Below are positions 1 through 7,525 of a DNA stretch of 12,644 bases, one piece after another. The stretch is taken from positions 1 to 12,644 of the forward strand of contig JAEDGE010000055.1 of assembly GCA_016297675.1 (NCBI GenBank). The letters run 5' to 3'. The first letter of the stretch is position 1; every line of letters begins with the position of its first letter. Origin of the DNA: Oscillospiraceae bacterium (lineage in GTDB: Bacteria > Bacillota > Clostridia > Oscillospirales > Ruminococcaceae). A program made the position numbers and the translations under genes. Below the pieces are notes generated by a model. The model made no database searches, had not been told where the DNA came from, and saw only the letters and a program-made list of their open reading frames with translations.

Positions 1-75
1 GCTTGACCATAGTCGCCTGCGGCGTGCAGCCGTTTCCCACCCTTGAGGGCATCCAAACGCTTCCCCTATTTCATA
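1..75 (-). repeat. Inverted copy of dispersed repeat unit, left of the GH94 gene
   Basis: This stretch is the reverse complement of 2657-2731, matching at 71 of 75 positions by eye (differences at 39, 58, 64 and 65). It runs off the window edge, so its full length is unknown. With its partner it brackets the phosphorylase gene. It contains the small palindromic motifs seen in the other copies, such as CGCC/GGCG around a three-base loop. It lies just downstream of the phosphorylase stop codon, where a terminator would be expected, but I see no hairpin followed by a T-run on the minus strand. Confidence 0.9.
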
Positions 76-102
76 TATGTTAATCTTTTGAAATTCGATT
101 CC

Positions 103-2487
103 TTACTTTCCAAGCACTACTACAATCTCATTGTACTCTGCAAGCTTTTCAGCCGGAATATAATCGCCTTCCAGCGTTTCTCCGTTCAGTGTCAACGATA
201 CCACACCGCTCTCCACATGCTGCGGATTCTGCACGGTAATCTCCAACTGCTTGCCACGGAATAATTTGTGCATCTTCATGCCATCCCATTCTGCCGGAAT
301 GGATGGACGAACCGCCAGACCATCTGCATCCGGACGCATGCCACAAATTCCTTCAACACAACCGACCATTACCGTCGATGCAGTCCCTGTCAGCCAGTGT
401 ACATGTGCCCGTCCTGCATAAGGGGATGCTGAGGATTCTGTAAACTGTCCATGTACATATGGTTCCATGACACGAATTTCTGCCTTCTCATTCATCGCTG
501 CCGGAGAACTCTCCATGAAGTACCGGAATGCGGCATCGCCATGCCCGAGCAATGCTTCTGCTAAAATCAGCCAGCCCTGTGACTGTGAGAAAATACCACC
601 ATTTTCCTTGGTGTCCGGATTGAAAATATGCATCAATGCACCGTCAAAGTAATGCTGCCGGTACGGCGGGTCAAGCAGTTTGGCACCATATGGGGTGTCC
701 AGAATTTCTGCAACAGACTGCATCGCTGTGTCTGCCTGCTCCTTGCTGGCAAACCCAGAAATGACACTCCAGCTCTGTGGATTCAGCCACATATTTGCCT
801 CTGGGTCTTTCTTTGCCCCTACAATCACACCATCTTCCCGAATGCCACGGATAAAGCGATCTTCATCCCAGCAGGTTTCCAATGTTGCTGCCAGCTTTGC
901 CTGTGCCTCTTCCAGATAATCAACATAGACCGCATCATTTCGTTCTGCTGCCAGTTTCTTCATCATCGTCATGGCGTAGTACAACTGGAATGCAACAAAG
1001 GTCGATTCGCCCTTCTTGCCAAGCCGCAGACAGTCATTCCAGTCTGCATGGAGTCCAGCCGGCATATTGTGATCGCCGAGCCGTTCCATTGAGAACTGAA
1101 TCGCACGCTTCAGGTGATCATAAACGGTATCTTCGCCGCCGTTTGCATAGACGATTACTTCATCATAAAACGCCTTGTTGCCGCTTTCGCCGACATACTT
1201 TGCAATGGTCGGGAACAGCCACAAGGCATCGTCTGCCCGATAGGACGGATGTCCGGTTTCCTTCACATAATCCGGATCGTCCGGAGTATTTTCATGGCCG
1301 GCATTGTGGGTGAATTTTACCAATGGCAGACCGCCGCCGTTATCCACCTGTGCAGACAGCATAAAACGAATTTTATCCGCTGCCAGCTCTGGATCTAAGT
1401 GGATAATGCCCTGAATGTCCTGCACGGTATCCCGATAGCCATAGCCGTTCCGCAGACCGCAATAGATGAAGGACGCTGCTCTTGACCAGATAAAGGTGAT
1501 AAAGCACTGGTAAGCGTTCCAGACGTTGATCATATTATTGAATGCTTCGGACGGCGTTTCCACGGAGAAGTGTTCCAGCTTTTCATGCCAGAACTGCTTG
1601 AGCGCATTTACTTCGGCATCCACCTTGCCAGCGATTTCATAGGTGTGCAGAATGGCATCTGCTTCTTCGCTGGTCTTTCTGCCCAATACAAAAATCAATT
1701 CCTTAGATTCGCCCGGCTGCAACGTCAATTCTGTCTGCAAAGCACCGCAGGAGTTGGCATTGTAGTTCAACTCATTATCACACTTGCCGCTTTCCACTGC
1801 AATCGGGTTGGAATAGGTTCGGTAAGCACCGATAAAATGTTCCAGACTTCCATTGTAACCAGTAACCGGTGCCCCTACCATGCCAAAGAAGCGGCTGGTG
1901 GCATCTTCTTTACTGTACTCGCTGATGTGCTGCATGATTTTGTTGCCTTCAAATGCAGTACGGGAGATAAACAGAGAATACTGCAAGTTGACCTGATCCT
2001 GTTCGTAATTGTCCTCGTTGGTAAATTCTACAAAGCCGAATGCAGACAACTTTCTGGGGCGGTCACTCTGATTGGTAATCACAGCACGCCAAACTTCATG
2101 GGTTGCACCGTCTGGCACATAATAGGTCACATCAGAGCGAATGCCGCTGTATTCTGCGGAAATAACCGTATAAGCGGTACCATGCCGACAGGTGCTTTTA
2201 TAAGTGTCCAGCGACTTGCCGACCGGCTGCCAGGAAGCCGACCAGTAATCAGCGGTCTCGTTGTCCCGCAGGTAAATATACCGCCCCGGCAATGCCATAT
2301 TGGAGTTAAAGCGATAGCGTGTAATTCTGCCGTTGGCACCGGATTTTACAAAACTGTAACCGCCGGCATTGTTAGAAATGATCGCACCGTATTCCGGTGA
2401 ACCGAGGTAATTTGCCCAAGCGGACGGCGTGTCCGGTCGGGTGATGACATATTCCTTGTTCGCAAGGTCAAAATATCCGTATTGCAT
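103..2487 (-). CDS. GH94 disaccharide/oligosaccharide phosphorylase (cellobiose/cellodextrin/chitobiose type)
   Basis: This 794-residue protein is a glycoside hydrolase family 94 phosphorylase. Enzymes of this family split a beta-linked glucoside (cellobiose, cellodextrin or diacetylchitobiose) with phosphate, giving an alpha-sugar 1-phosphate without spending ATP. The N-terminus, MQYGYFDLANKEYVITRP, is typical of the family. So is the beta-sandwich region ending near residue 290, followed by an (alpha/alpha)6 barrel. The ADWNDC motif at 481-486 carries the family's catalytic acid region, and WLTGTAS lies at 698-704. Length is normal. No signal peptide is seen, so it should be cytosolic and act on imported sugars. 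The start was chosen because AAGGAG lies about 9 bases upstream of ATG at 2487; the frame is open 31 codons further but that part has no family similarity and covers the promoter. Overall it looks closer, from memory, to the cellodextrin/chitobiose phosphorylase branch than to the classical Clostridium cellobiose phosphorylase. Exact substrate is unresolved. No transporter gene is nearby. Confidence 0.93.
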   Translation of the reverse strand: MQYGYFDLANKEYVITRPDTPSAWANYLGSPEYGAIISNNAGGYSFVKSGANGRITRYRFNSNMALPGRYIYLRDNETADYWSASWQPVGKSLDTYKSTCRHGTAYTVISAEYSGIRSDVTYYVPDGATHEVWRAVITNQSDRPRKLSAFGFVEFTNEDNYEQDQVNLQYSLFISRTAFEGNKIMQHISEYSKEDATSRFFGMVGAPVTGYNGSLEHFIGAYRTYSNPIAVESGKCDNELNYNANSCGALQTELTLQPGESKELIFVLGRKTSEEADAILHTYEIAGKVDAEVNALKQFWHEKLEHFSVETPSEAFNNMINVWNAYQCFITFIWSRAASFIYCGLRNGYGYRDTVQDIQGIIHLDPELAADKIRFMLSAQVDNGGGLPLVKFTHNAGHENTPDDPDYVKETGHPSYRADDALWLFPTIAKYVGESGNKAFYDEVIVYANGGEDTVYDHLKRAIQFSMERLGDHNMPAGLHADWNDCLRLGKKGESTFVAFQLYYAMTMMKKLAAERNDAVYVDYLEEAQAKLAATLETCWDEDRFIRGIREDGVIVGAKKDPEANMWLNPQSWSVISGFASKEQADTAMQSVAEILDTPYGAKLLDPPYRQHYFDGALMHIFNPDTKENGGIFSQSQGWLILAEALLGHGDAAFRYFMESSPAAMNEKAEIRVMEPYVHGQFTESSASPYAGRAHVHWLTGTASTVMVGCVEGICGMRPDADGLAVRPSIPAEWDGMKMHKLFRGKQLEITVQNPQHVESGVVSLTLNGETLEGDYIPAEKLAEYNEIVVVLGK

Positions 2488-2530
2488 GGGATGATACTCC
2501 TTTTTGATTTCGATAAATTTGTATAGGATT

Positions 2531-2559
2531 ATTGTACCATATCGCTGTAGACAATGCAA
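2531..2559 (-). promoter_or_regulatory. Probable sigma-A promoter of the GH94 gene
   Basis: On the minus strand, TTGCAT (2554-2559) is separated by 17 bases from TACAAT (2531-2536). TG stands one base before the -10 box, giving an extended -10 that would offset the weak -35. The predicted start would be near 2524, giving a leader of about 37 bases with the AAGGAG ribosome binding site. No clear operator was seen. Confidence 0.55.
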
Positions 2560-2617
2560 GTAAAATTTTGCACAAGCCACGCAAATTCATAAATAGTGGG
2601 ATTCATTGCACGCCACA

Positions 2618-2786
2618 GGCGGCGAGTCGCCGCTGACAGCCCACCCACCGTTCCCTTATGAAATAGATGAAGCATTTGGATGCCCTCAAGGGCGGGAAAC
2701 GGCTGCACGCCGCAGGCGACTATGGTCAAGCTGATTCAGCTTGGCGGAGGGGATTGTTAAGGGGAACAAGCTGTTCCCCTTAACAA
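2618..2786 (+). repeat. Palindrome array of repeat block A
   Basis: This intergenic stretch carries a chain of short inverted repeats: GCGGCGA/TCGCCGC (2619-2633, one-base loop), GCCCT/AGGGC (2682-2693), CGCC/GGCG around GCA (2708-2718), AAGCTGA/TCAGCTT (2728-2742, one-base loop), and a 15-bp perfect hairpin with loop AGC (2754-2786). Positions 2657-2731 repeat inverted at 1-75, and about 2701-2750 recur in direct orientation at 12181-12232. It lies between divergent transcription units, upstream of both. No protein-coding signal was found. None of the hairpins has a following T-run, so they do not read as ordinary terminators. Confidence 0.85.
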
Positions 2787-3004
2787 AGCAAACGAGTTGA
2801 AGTCGGTCAATGAACGAGGAACAAGCTACCGCTGTCCGCCATCCTGAAAAAACAAAACAGCGTGGACAACAGAAATTCAGAACCGTCAGATTGCAAACTG
2901 GAGTACAGAATAAGGCGGACAGCGGACATAGGCGAACAGCAAAGCGGATTCGCCGGACGGCTCGGAAACGGTTTCCCAAAGAACTCCGAACATGGATTTG
3001 CGTG
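2784..3004 (+). repeat. Conserved core of repeat block A
   Basis: About 220 bases that match 12375-12593 in the same orientation, at roughly 75-80% identity by eye with few indels. The similarity stops on both sides close to the same points (from CAAAG through GGATTTGCGTG). Read on the minus strand, both copies can encode similar peptides (containing SAVR and LQSD), but the frames run into unrelated or broken sequence and have no convincing ribosome binding site, so I treat them as by-products of DNA similarity. It follows the AGC-loop hairpin directly, as in copy B. The remaining 3005-3130 holds nothing recognisable apart from AT-rich sequence before the next promoter. Confidence 0.85.
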
Positions 3005-3130
3005 CACACAAATCCCCCCTTCATGATAAACAACCGTAACATTTTAAAAAAATAATTTTCTAAATTCTTCATTAGCTTACTTTTAACATACTTATATATA
3101 ACTATATTTTTCAATTCTCTCTCCGCAGGG

Positions 3131-3159
3131 TTGACAGCCATCGGCTTCCCTTGTATAAT
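3131..3159 (+). promoter_or_regulatory. Perfect consensus sigma-A promoter of the aguA operon
   Basis: TTGACA (3131-3136) and TATAAT (3154-3159) are both exact consensus hexamers with the ideal 17-base spacer. Transcription should start near 3166, giving a leader of about 33 bases ending in the AAGGAGG ribosome binding site at 3184-3190. Such a strong core promoter suggests high basal expression or control by a repressor. I see no clear inverted-repeat operator around it. Confidence 0.9.
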
Positions 3160-3198
3160 GAAAGAAGAAATTCGCACGCATACAAGGAGGAACGGATC

Positions 3199-4296
3199 AT
3201 GCACATTTTACACACGCAGCCCAAGGCAGACGGCTTTTTTATGCCGGCAGAATTTGCACCGCATGACGGCTGTATCATGATCTGGCCGGAACGGTCGGAT
3301 TCGTGGCGAAACGGTGCCTATGCTGCACGAAACGCCTTTGTCAAAATTGCAGCTGCCATCGCTGCATCCGAGGAAGTCACCATGCTGGTCAGCAATCAGC
3401 AGTACGAAACGGCAAGAGCCATGCTGCCGCCGGAAGTCCGTCTGGTTGAGTGTACCACCGATGACGCCTGGGCAAGAGATACTGCCCCCACCTTTGTCCT
3501 GCATCCGGACGGCAGACGGCGTGGCATTGACTGGGGCTTTAACGCATGGGGCGGTCTGACAGACGGTTTATATTTCCCATGGGACAATGACAACCACGTT
3601 GCCCGAAAAGTCTGTGACCTGTTTCGATGCGACTGTTATTCCATGCGAGATTTTATCTTAGAGGGCGGCAGCATTCACAGCGACGGCGAGGGAACCATTC
3701 TCACAACAGAAGCCTGCCTGCTCAGCAAGGGACGAAATCCGCAGATGACAAAGGCAGAGATTACAGAGATGCTCTGCGACTGTCTGGGAGCAAAAACTGT
3801 CATCTGGCTGCCGAGGGGAATTTATCAGGACGAAACCAACGAACATGTGGACAATATCTGTGCTTTCACTGAACCCGGAAAGGTCGTACTTGCATGGACG
3901 GACGACAAATCTGACCCACAGTATGCACTGTCCCAAGCCTGTCTGGATGTACTGGAACAGGCAACGGATGCCAAAGGCAGACACATACAGGTGCAGAAGC
4001 TGCCGATTCCTGCAAAGCCAGTTTGTATGACAGAAGAAGAGTGTATGGGTTTGGATTTCTGGGACGGTGAACCCACCCGAACACCGGGAGAACGGCTGGC
4101 GGCATCGTATGTCAACTTCTATATTTCCAATAAATCTGTAATTGTACCGCAATTTGATGACCCAATGGATGCCGTAGCAATCAAAATTCTGCAAAATTGT
4201 TTTCCAACCAGAAACATTGTCCCGATTGCTGCAAGAGAGATTTTAATCGGCGGTGGAAATATTCACTGTATTACACAGCAGATTCCAAAAAATTGA
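3199..4296 (+). CDS. aguA: Agmatine deiminase
   Basis: This 365-residue protein belongs to the agmatine deiminase branch of the guanidino-group-modifying superfamily. It converts agmatine to N-carbamoylputrescine and ammonia in the cytosol, the first step from agmatine to putrescine. Visible family motifs are MPAEFAPHDGCIMIWPER (15-32), WARD (91-94), EGGSIH (155-160), NEHVDN (214-219, catalytic His216) and the C-terminal GGGNIHCITQQ with the nucleophile Cys357. Length is typical. ATG at 3199 was chosen because AAGGAGG lies 8 bases upstream; the frame is open 16 codons further but that includes the leader and part of the -10 region. The gene is first in a plus-strand operon with aguB starting 23 bases after its stop. 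That pairing makes this the AguA/AguB putrescine-forming route rather than the catabolic deiminase with carbamoyltransferase route. The gene is GC-rich, unlike the last gene of its operon. Confidence 0.96.
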   Translation: MHILHTQPKADGFFMPAEFAPHDGCIMIWPERSDSWRNGAYAARNAFVKIAAAIAASEEVTMLVSNQQYETARAMLPPEVRLVECTTDDAWARDTAPTFVLHPDGRRRGIDWGFNAWGGLTDGLYFPWDNDNHVARKVCDLFRCDCYSMRDFILEGGSIHSDGEGTILTTEACLLSKGRNPQMTKAEITEMLCDCLGAKTVIWLPRGIYQDETNEHVDNICAFTEPGKVVLAWTDDKSDPQYALSQACLDVLEQATDAKGRHIQVQKLPIPAKPVCMTEEECMGLDFWDGEPTRTPGERLAASYVNFYISNKSVIVPQFDDPMDAVAIKILQNCFPTRNIVPIAAREILIGGGNIHCITQQIPKN

Positions 4297-4319
4297 AATC
4301 AGAAAAAGGGGTTTTTAAC

Positions 4320-5213
4320 ATGAAAATTGTAACAGTAGCAGCCGTACAAATGGCATGCAGTCCAGATGTACAGGAAAATTTAGAGACAGCAAATCGTCTG
4401 GTACGGCAAGCTGCCGCAGATGGGGCAAATGTTATTTTGCTGCCAGAATTGTTTGAACGGCAGTACTTCTGTCAGGAACGACAATACGATTACTACAGCT
4501 ATGCAACACCACTGGCAGAAAATCCAGCCGTGCAGATGTTTCAGGAAATTGCAGCAGAACTGCACGTTGTCCTGCCCATCAGCTTCTATGAACGTGCTGG
4601 GAACAATACGTTTAACAGCATTGCGATGCTGGATGCAGATGGTTCGATTTTAGGCTGTTACCGAAAAACGCATATTCCGGATGACCATTTTTATCAGGAA
4701 AAGTTCTATTTCACACCCGGTGATACCGGTTTTCGGGTATGGCATACCGCATATGGCTGCATTGGTGTCGGGATTTGCTGGGATCAGTGGTTTCCCGAAA
4801 CGGCACGTTGCATGGCATTGCAGGGAGCAGAACTGCTGCTATACCCAACGGCAATCGGTTCCGAACCGCTATTGGATGTGGACAGCTCCGGACACTGGCA
4901 GCGTTGTATGCAGGGACATGCCGCTGCAAACCTGATGCCAGTGATTGCTGCAAACCGCACAGGCACAGAAGTCGTCATTCCTTGCAGAGAAAACCAGTAT
5001 CAGCAGTCAGAACTGACCTTTTACGGTTCTTCGTTTATCACAGACCATACCGGAGAAATTATCAAAGAGGCAAAGCGGGATTTGAACTGTGTACTAACAG
5101 CGGAATTTGATTTGGATGAGATCCAAAAAGACCGGTTGGAATGGGGATTGTTCCGTGACCGCAGACCGGAGATGTATCAGGCAATCAGCAGTGCAATCCC
5201 ACTGCAAAAATAA
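4320..5213 (+). CDS. aguB: N-carbamoylputrescine amidase (nitrilase superfamily)
   Basis: This 297-residue carbon-nitrogen hydrolase turns N-carbamoylputrescine into putrescine, CO2 and ammonia, completing the pathway begun by AguA. The nitrilase-fold catalytic triad is visible: Glu43 in LLPELFE, Lys116 in YRKTHIPDD, and Cys153 in GICWDQWFPE. The CWDQWFPE context and the HIPDDHFYQEKFYFTPGD segment are characteristic of the AguB group. Length is normal for the family (about 290-300). ATG at 4320 was chosen because AAGGGG lies 9 bases upstream and the protein family begins here with MKIVTVAAVQM; the open frame upstream overlaps the end of aguA. Spacing of 23 bases after aguA indicates co-transcription. 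No signal peptide; cytosolic. Confidence 0.95.
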   Translation: MKIVTVAAVQMACSPDVQENLETANRLVRQAAADGANVILLPELFERQYFCQERQYDYYSYATPLAENPAVQMFQEIAAELHVVLPISFYERAGNNTFNSIAMLDADGSILGCYRKTHIPDDHFYQEKFYFTPGDTGFRVWHTAYGCIGVGICWDQWFPETARCMALQGAELLLYPTAIGSEPLLDVDSSGHWQRCMQGHAAANLMPVIAANRTGTEVVIPCRENQYQQSELTFYGSSFITDHTGEIIKEAKRDLNCVLTAEFDLDEIQKDRLEWGLFRDRRPEMYQAISSAIPLQK

Positions 5214-5264
5214 GGACTGCTATTTAATCATTGTGATCTAAAAATGATGTACAGGAGGTTTTCC

Positions 5265-5726
5265 ATGTCATTTCGTAAGCTTACAGCAGAGGATGCAAAT
5301 GTTTTTTATGAGATGTGTGAGGAATTTTTTCACTCGTCCGCTGTTCTGCATCCTGTTCCATCGAAACACCATATTGCAACCCTACAGGAAATTCTGCGTT
5401 CTGATCAATATTTGCTTGGTTATTTATTAGAAGCAGATGATCAGCCTGCTGGATTTGCGGTGCTGAATAAAATGATGCAGCAGGAAGCCGGCGGTTTGGT
5501 AATCTGGGTGGAGTGTCTCTATGTCCGTCCGCAGTTTCGCTCTCATGGACTGGGCAGGCAGTTCCTGCAATTTGTAGCAGCAGAATGGAAGGGCAAAGCA
5601 AAACAACTGCGATTAGAAGTGGAACCAGAAAATAAACGGGCTGCTTCACTCTATCAGAAAATGGGTTATCAGGTGTTGCCATATCAGCAAATGATTTTAC
5701 CGTTGGAGGAACAAGAAAAGCACTGA
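5265..5726 (+). CDS. GNAT-family N-acetyltransferase
   Basis: This 153-residue protein is a GCN5-related acetyltransferase, transferring acetyl from acetyl-CoA to an amine. The acetyl-CoA pyrophosphate-binding signature RSHGLG (92-97) follows the beta-4 strand VECLYVRP, and the C-terminal half has EPENKRAASLYQKMGY (121-136), a standard GNAT motif B region. Length is typical for a single-domain member. ATG at 5265 has AGGAGG 6 bases upstream; an ATG seven codons earlier would place that site inside the gene. It starts 51 bases after aguB and is read from the same promoter. Because it follows two putrescine-forming enzymes, a polyamine or diamine substrate is possible, but this is inference from position only: the sequence does not identify the substrate, and amino-group acetylation of another small molecule or protein is equally open. 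Confidence 0.88.
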   Translation: MSFRKLTAEDANVFYEMCEEFFHSSAVLHPVPSKHHIATLQEILRSDQYLLGYLLEADDQPAGFAVLNKMMQQEAGGLVIWVECLYVRPQFRSHGLGRQFLQFVAAEWKGKAKQLRLEVEPENKRAASLYQKMGYQVLPYQQMILPLEEQEKH

Positions 5727-5757
5727 TGCAATCCAGTGCAGAAATGGCAGGTGACGT

Positions 5758-6567
5758 ATGAAAACTTTATATGTATCCGATTTGGACGGAACATTATTAA
5801 GAAACAATGAGAGAACTTCAAGCTTTACAAATAGTGTGATAAATGATTTGACGGAACGAGGGATGCTTTTTTCCTATGCAACTGCTCGGTCTTTGATCAC
5901 TGCTCAAAAAGCAACTGCGGGAATTCTTGCAAAAATTCCGCTCATTGTATACAACGGTGCATTTGTGATAGATAACGCAACGAAAAATATCTTAATTACA
6001 AACTATTTTGACGCTTCGGTGCATGAAGTGTTAGATGACTTATTTAAAAATAAAGTCTATCCCATAGTGTATGCATATATAGACGGAAAAGAGAAATTTT
6101 CATTTGTACCGGAATTGTGTACAAAGGGAATGCAGAAATTTCTTGATAGTAGAAAAGGGGATGTTCGTACGAATCCAGTAAACGCAGTTACGGAGCTGAG
6201 ATCAGGAAACCTGTTCTATATCACTTGTATCGATGCACCTCACAAACTGAAACCATTGTATGAAAAATATAAGAATGTATTTCACTGTGTCTATCAGACA
6301 GATATATATACAAACGAACAATGGCTGGAGATGATGCCTTTAAACGCCTCAAAAGCAAATGCCATCAGACAATTAAAATCATTATTAGGATGTGAAAAAA
6401 TAGTTGCCTTTGGCGATGGAAAAAATGATATCGATATGTTTGAATTGGCTGACGAAAGTTATGCAGTTGAAAATGCTCATGAGGATTTAAAAAAATACGC
6501 TACAGATATTATTTTATCGAATGAGGAAGATGGCGTTGCTCGGTGGCTTGCTCAGAATTTTATTTAA
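5758..6567 (+). CDS. Cof-type HAD-superfamily phosphatase
   Basis: This 269-residue protein is a haloacid dehalogenase superfamily hydrolase of the Cof/YidA type (C2 cap). These are Mg-dependent cytosolic phosphatases, often of sugar phosphates, FMN or related small phosphates. Motif I is DLDGT (Asp8, Asp10), motif III includes Lys199 in NASKANA, and motif IV is GDGKNDIDMF (219-228) with Asp220 and Asp224. Length is normal. It begins 31 bases after the GNAT gene with only a modest AGGTG site, and a bidirectional terminator follows, so it is the last gene of the operon. It is clearly more AT-rich (sample lines near 35% GC, against about 60% in a sample of aguA), suggesting separate acquisition or a recent join to the operon. 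Substrate cannot be predicted. Confidence 0.93.
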   Translation: MKTLYVSDLDGTLLRNNERTSSFTNSVINDLTERGMLFSYATARSLITAQKATAGILAKIPLIVYNGAFVIDNATKNILITNYFDASVHEVLDDLFKNKVYPIVYAYIDGKEKFSFVPELCTKGMQKFLDSRKGDVRTNPVNAVTELRSGNLFYITCIDAPHKLKPLYEKYKNVFHCVYQTDIYTNEQWLEMMPLNASKANAIRQLKSLLGCEKIVAFGDGKNDIDMFELADESYAVENAHEDLKKYATDIILSNEEDGVARWLAQNFI

Positions 6568-6702
6568 TGGCTCTAATTCTCAATGAATAATAAAATAAAT
6601 CAGAATTTAATTCCATATTATTTGTAGATTAGATAATATTATGATGAATAGGGAAAGTGATTTATACATAAAAATCCATGCGTTTAAGTTATGGGCAAAA
6701 AT

Positions 6703-6743
6703 AAAAAGTCGCATCTGATTCGAAAACCAGATGCGACTTTTTT
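6703..6743. terminator. Bidirectional rho-independent terminator between convergent genes
   Basis: AAAAAGTCGCATCTG (6703-6717) pairs perfectly with CAGATGCGACTTTTT (6728-6742) around a 10-base loop. The plus strand then ends in six T's and the minus strand in five after the GC-rich stem, so it can stop transcription from the HAD gene on the left and the radical SAM gene on the right. The 135 bases between the HAD stop and this stem are AT-rich and show nothing else. Confidence 0.93.
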
Positions 6744-6770
6744 ATGGTATTATTATCGCAGCGTTACCCA

Positions 6771-7388
6771 TCATGTATCAAATTTCCGTACACGCAAATG
6801 GATTCCCTGCCGGTCTGCCAGTGCCTGTGAAGCTTCCAACTGCTCTTTCGGCAGTACATCTACGACGCTATACATCACCTGTGGGACATACTGCTTGCAG
6901 TCGGCTGCAAACTGCTGCAAAGCGGCAAACGCTGCCTCCTTGTAAATCGGACGAGTCACTTTTACATATTCTTCTTCCGTGCCAGCGTTCAGGCTAATGG
7001 AAACAATATCCACCCGTCCCTGTAAATCCTGTGCCGTCTTCCGGTTGTGCAGCAAATCCGAAAGCCCATTGGTATTCAGCCGAATGCAACGGACGCCCCG
7101 TTCCTGCTTCAAATAATCTGCCGTCTGGCAGAGCAGCTCCAACCGCTCTGTTGGTTCTCCAAATCCACAGAAAACGACCTCGTCATAAGCACAGACATCT
7201 ATGGCATCCAGTGCAGCTCTCACTTCTTCCCAACTTGGTTCGTGCTCCAACCACAATGGATCAGAACCATAGGCAGTATCCCCCATCGTGCGAATACAGA
7301 ATGTACAGGCACAGGGACAACGATTTGTCAAATTTAAATACAAATTCCGTCCCACTGCATAGGCAATGGTCATTGCTGTTTCTTTCAT
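6771..7388 (-). CDS. Small radical SAM protein (resembles the TatD-linked family)
   Basis: This 205-residue protein has the radical SAM iron-sulfur motif CxxxCxxC at Cys24, Cys28 and Cys31 in NRCPCACTFC, and the SAM-contacting stretch FCGFGEPTER in the place of the usual GGEP. Its small size, YLNLTNRC opening and CTFCIR ending of the motif recall the radical SAM family annotated as TatD nuclease-associated, whose reaction is unknown. No second iron-sulfur domain or recognition domain is seen. The start at 7388 has GAGGTG 6 bases upstream; another Met at residue 6 is possible. The frame continues open for 130 codons further upstream through the end of rlmH, but that portion is an out-of-frame shadow and is excluded. 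It follows rlmH by 137 bases and may have its own weak promoter in that gap. No TatD gene is within the window. Confidence 0.85.
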   Translation of the reverse strand: MKETAMTIAYAVGRNLYLNLTNRCPCACTFCIRTMGDTAYGSDPLWLEHEPSWEEVRAALDAIDVCAYDEVVFCGFGEPTERLELLCQTADYLKQERGVRCIRLNTNGLSDLLHNRKTAQDLQGRVDIVSISLNAGTEEEYVKVTRPIYKEAAFAALQQFAADCKQYVPQVMYSVVDVLPKEQLEASQALADRQGIHLRVRKFDT

Positions 7389-7525
7389 AAAAAACACCTC
7401 ACATAAAATAAGGAATTGCCCCTCTAAAGGACATATTCTAAATAAAATGATCTGAATCCCAACGGCAGAATTGCTACGCTGTCTGCCTGCGGCGGATAAA
7501 ACTGATTCATCCAACGCACGTTCAT

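Noticed and set aside
628..1313. Plus-strand open frames of 154 and 143 codons antisense to the GH94 gene.
   Set aside because: They are antisense shadows with unusual composition and no ribosome binding sites.
1570..2400. Long plus-strand open frame of 276 codons inside the GH94 gene.
   Set aside because: It is antisense to a well-supported family member and shows no recognisable domain.
2488..2580. Longer N-terminus for the GH94 protein (31 extra codons).
   Set aside because: The added residues have no family similarity, cover the promoter at 2531-2559, and the ATG at 2487 has its own AAGGAG site.
2754..2786. Rho-independent terminator.
   Set aside because: The stem is strong but neither side is followed by a T-run, and no gene ends at it; it is better explained as part of the repeat unit.
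2686..3204. Minus-strand 172-codon frame across repeat block A.
   Set aside because: It crosses palindromic repeats and the aguA promoter, has no ribosome binding site, and resembles the block B frame only where the DNA repeat itself is shared.
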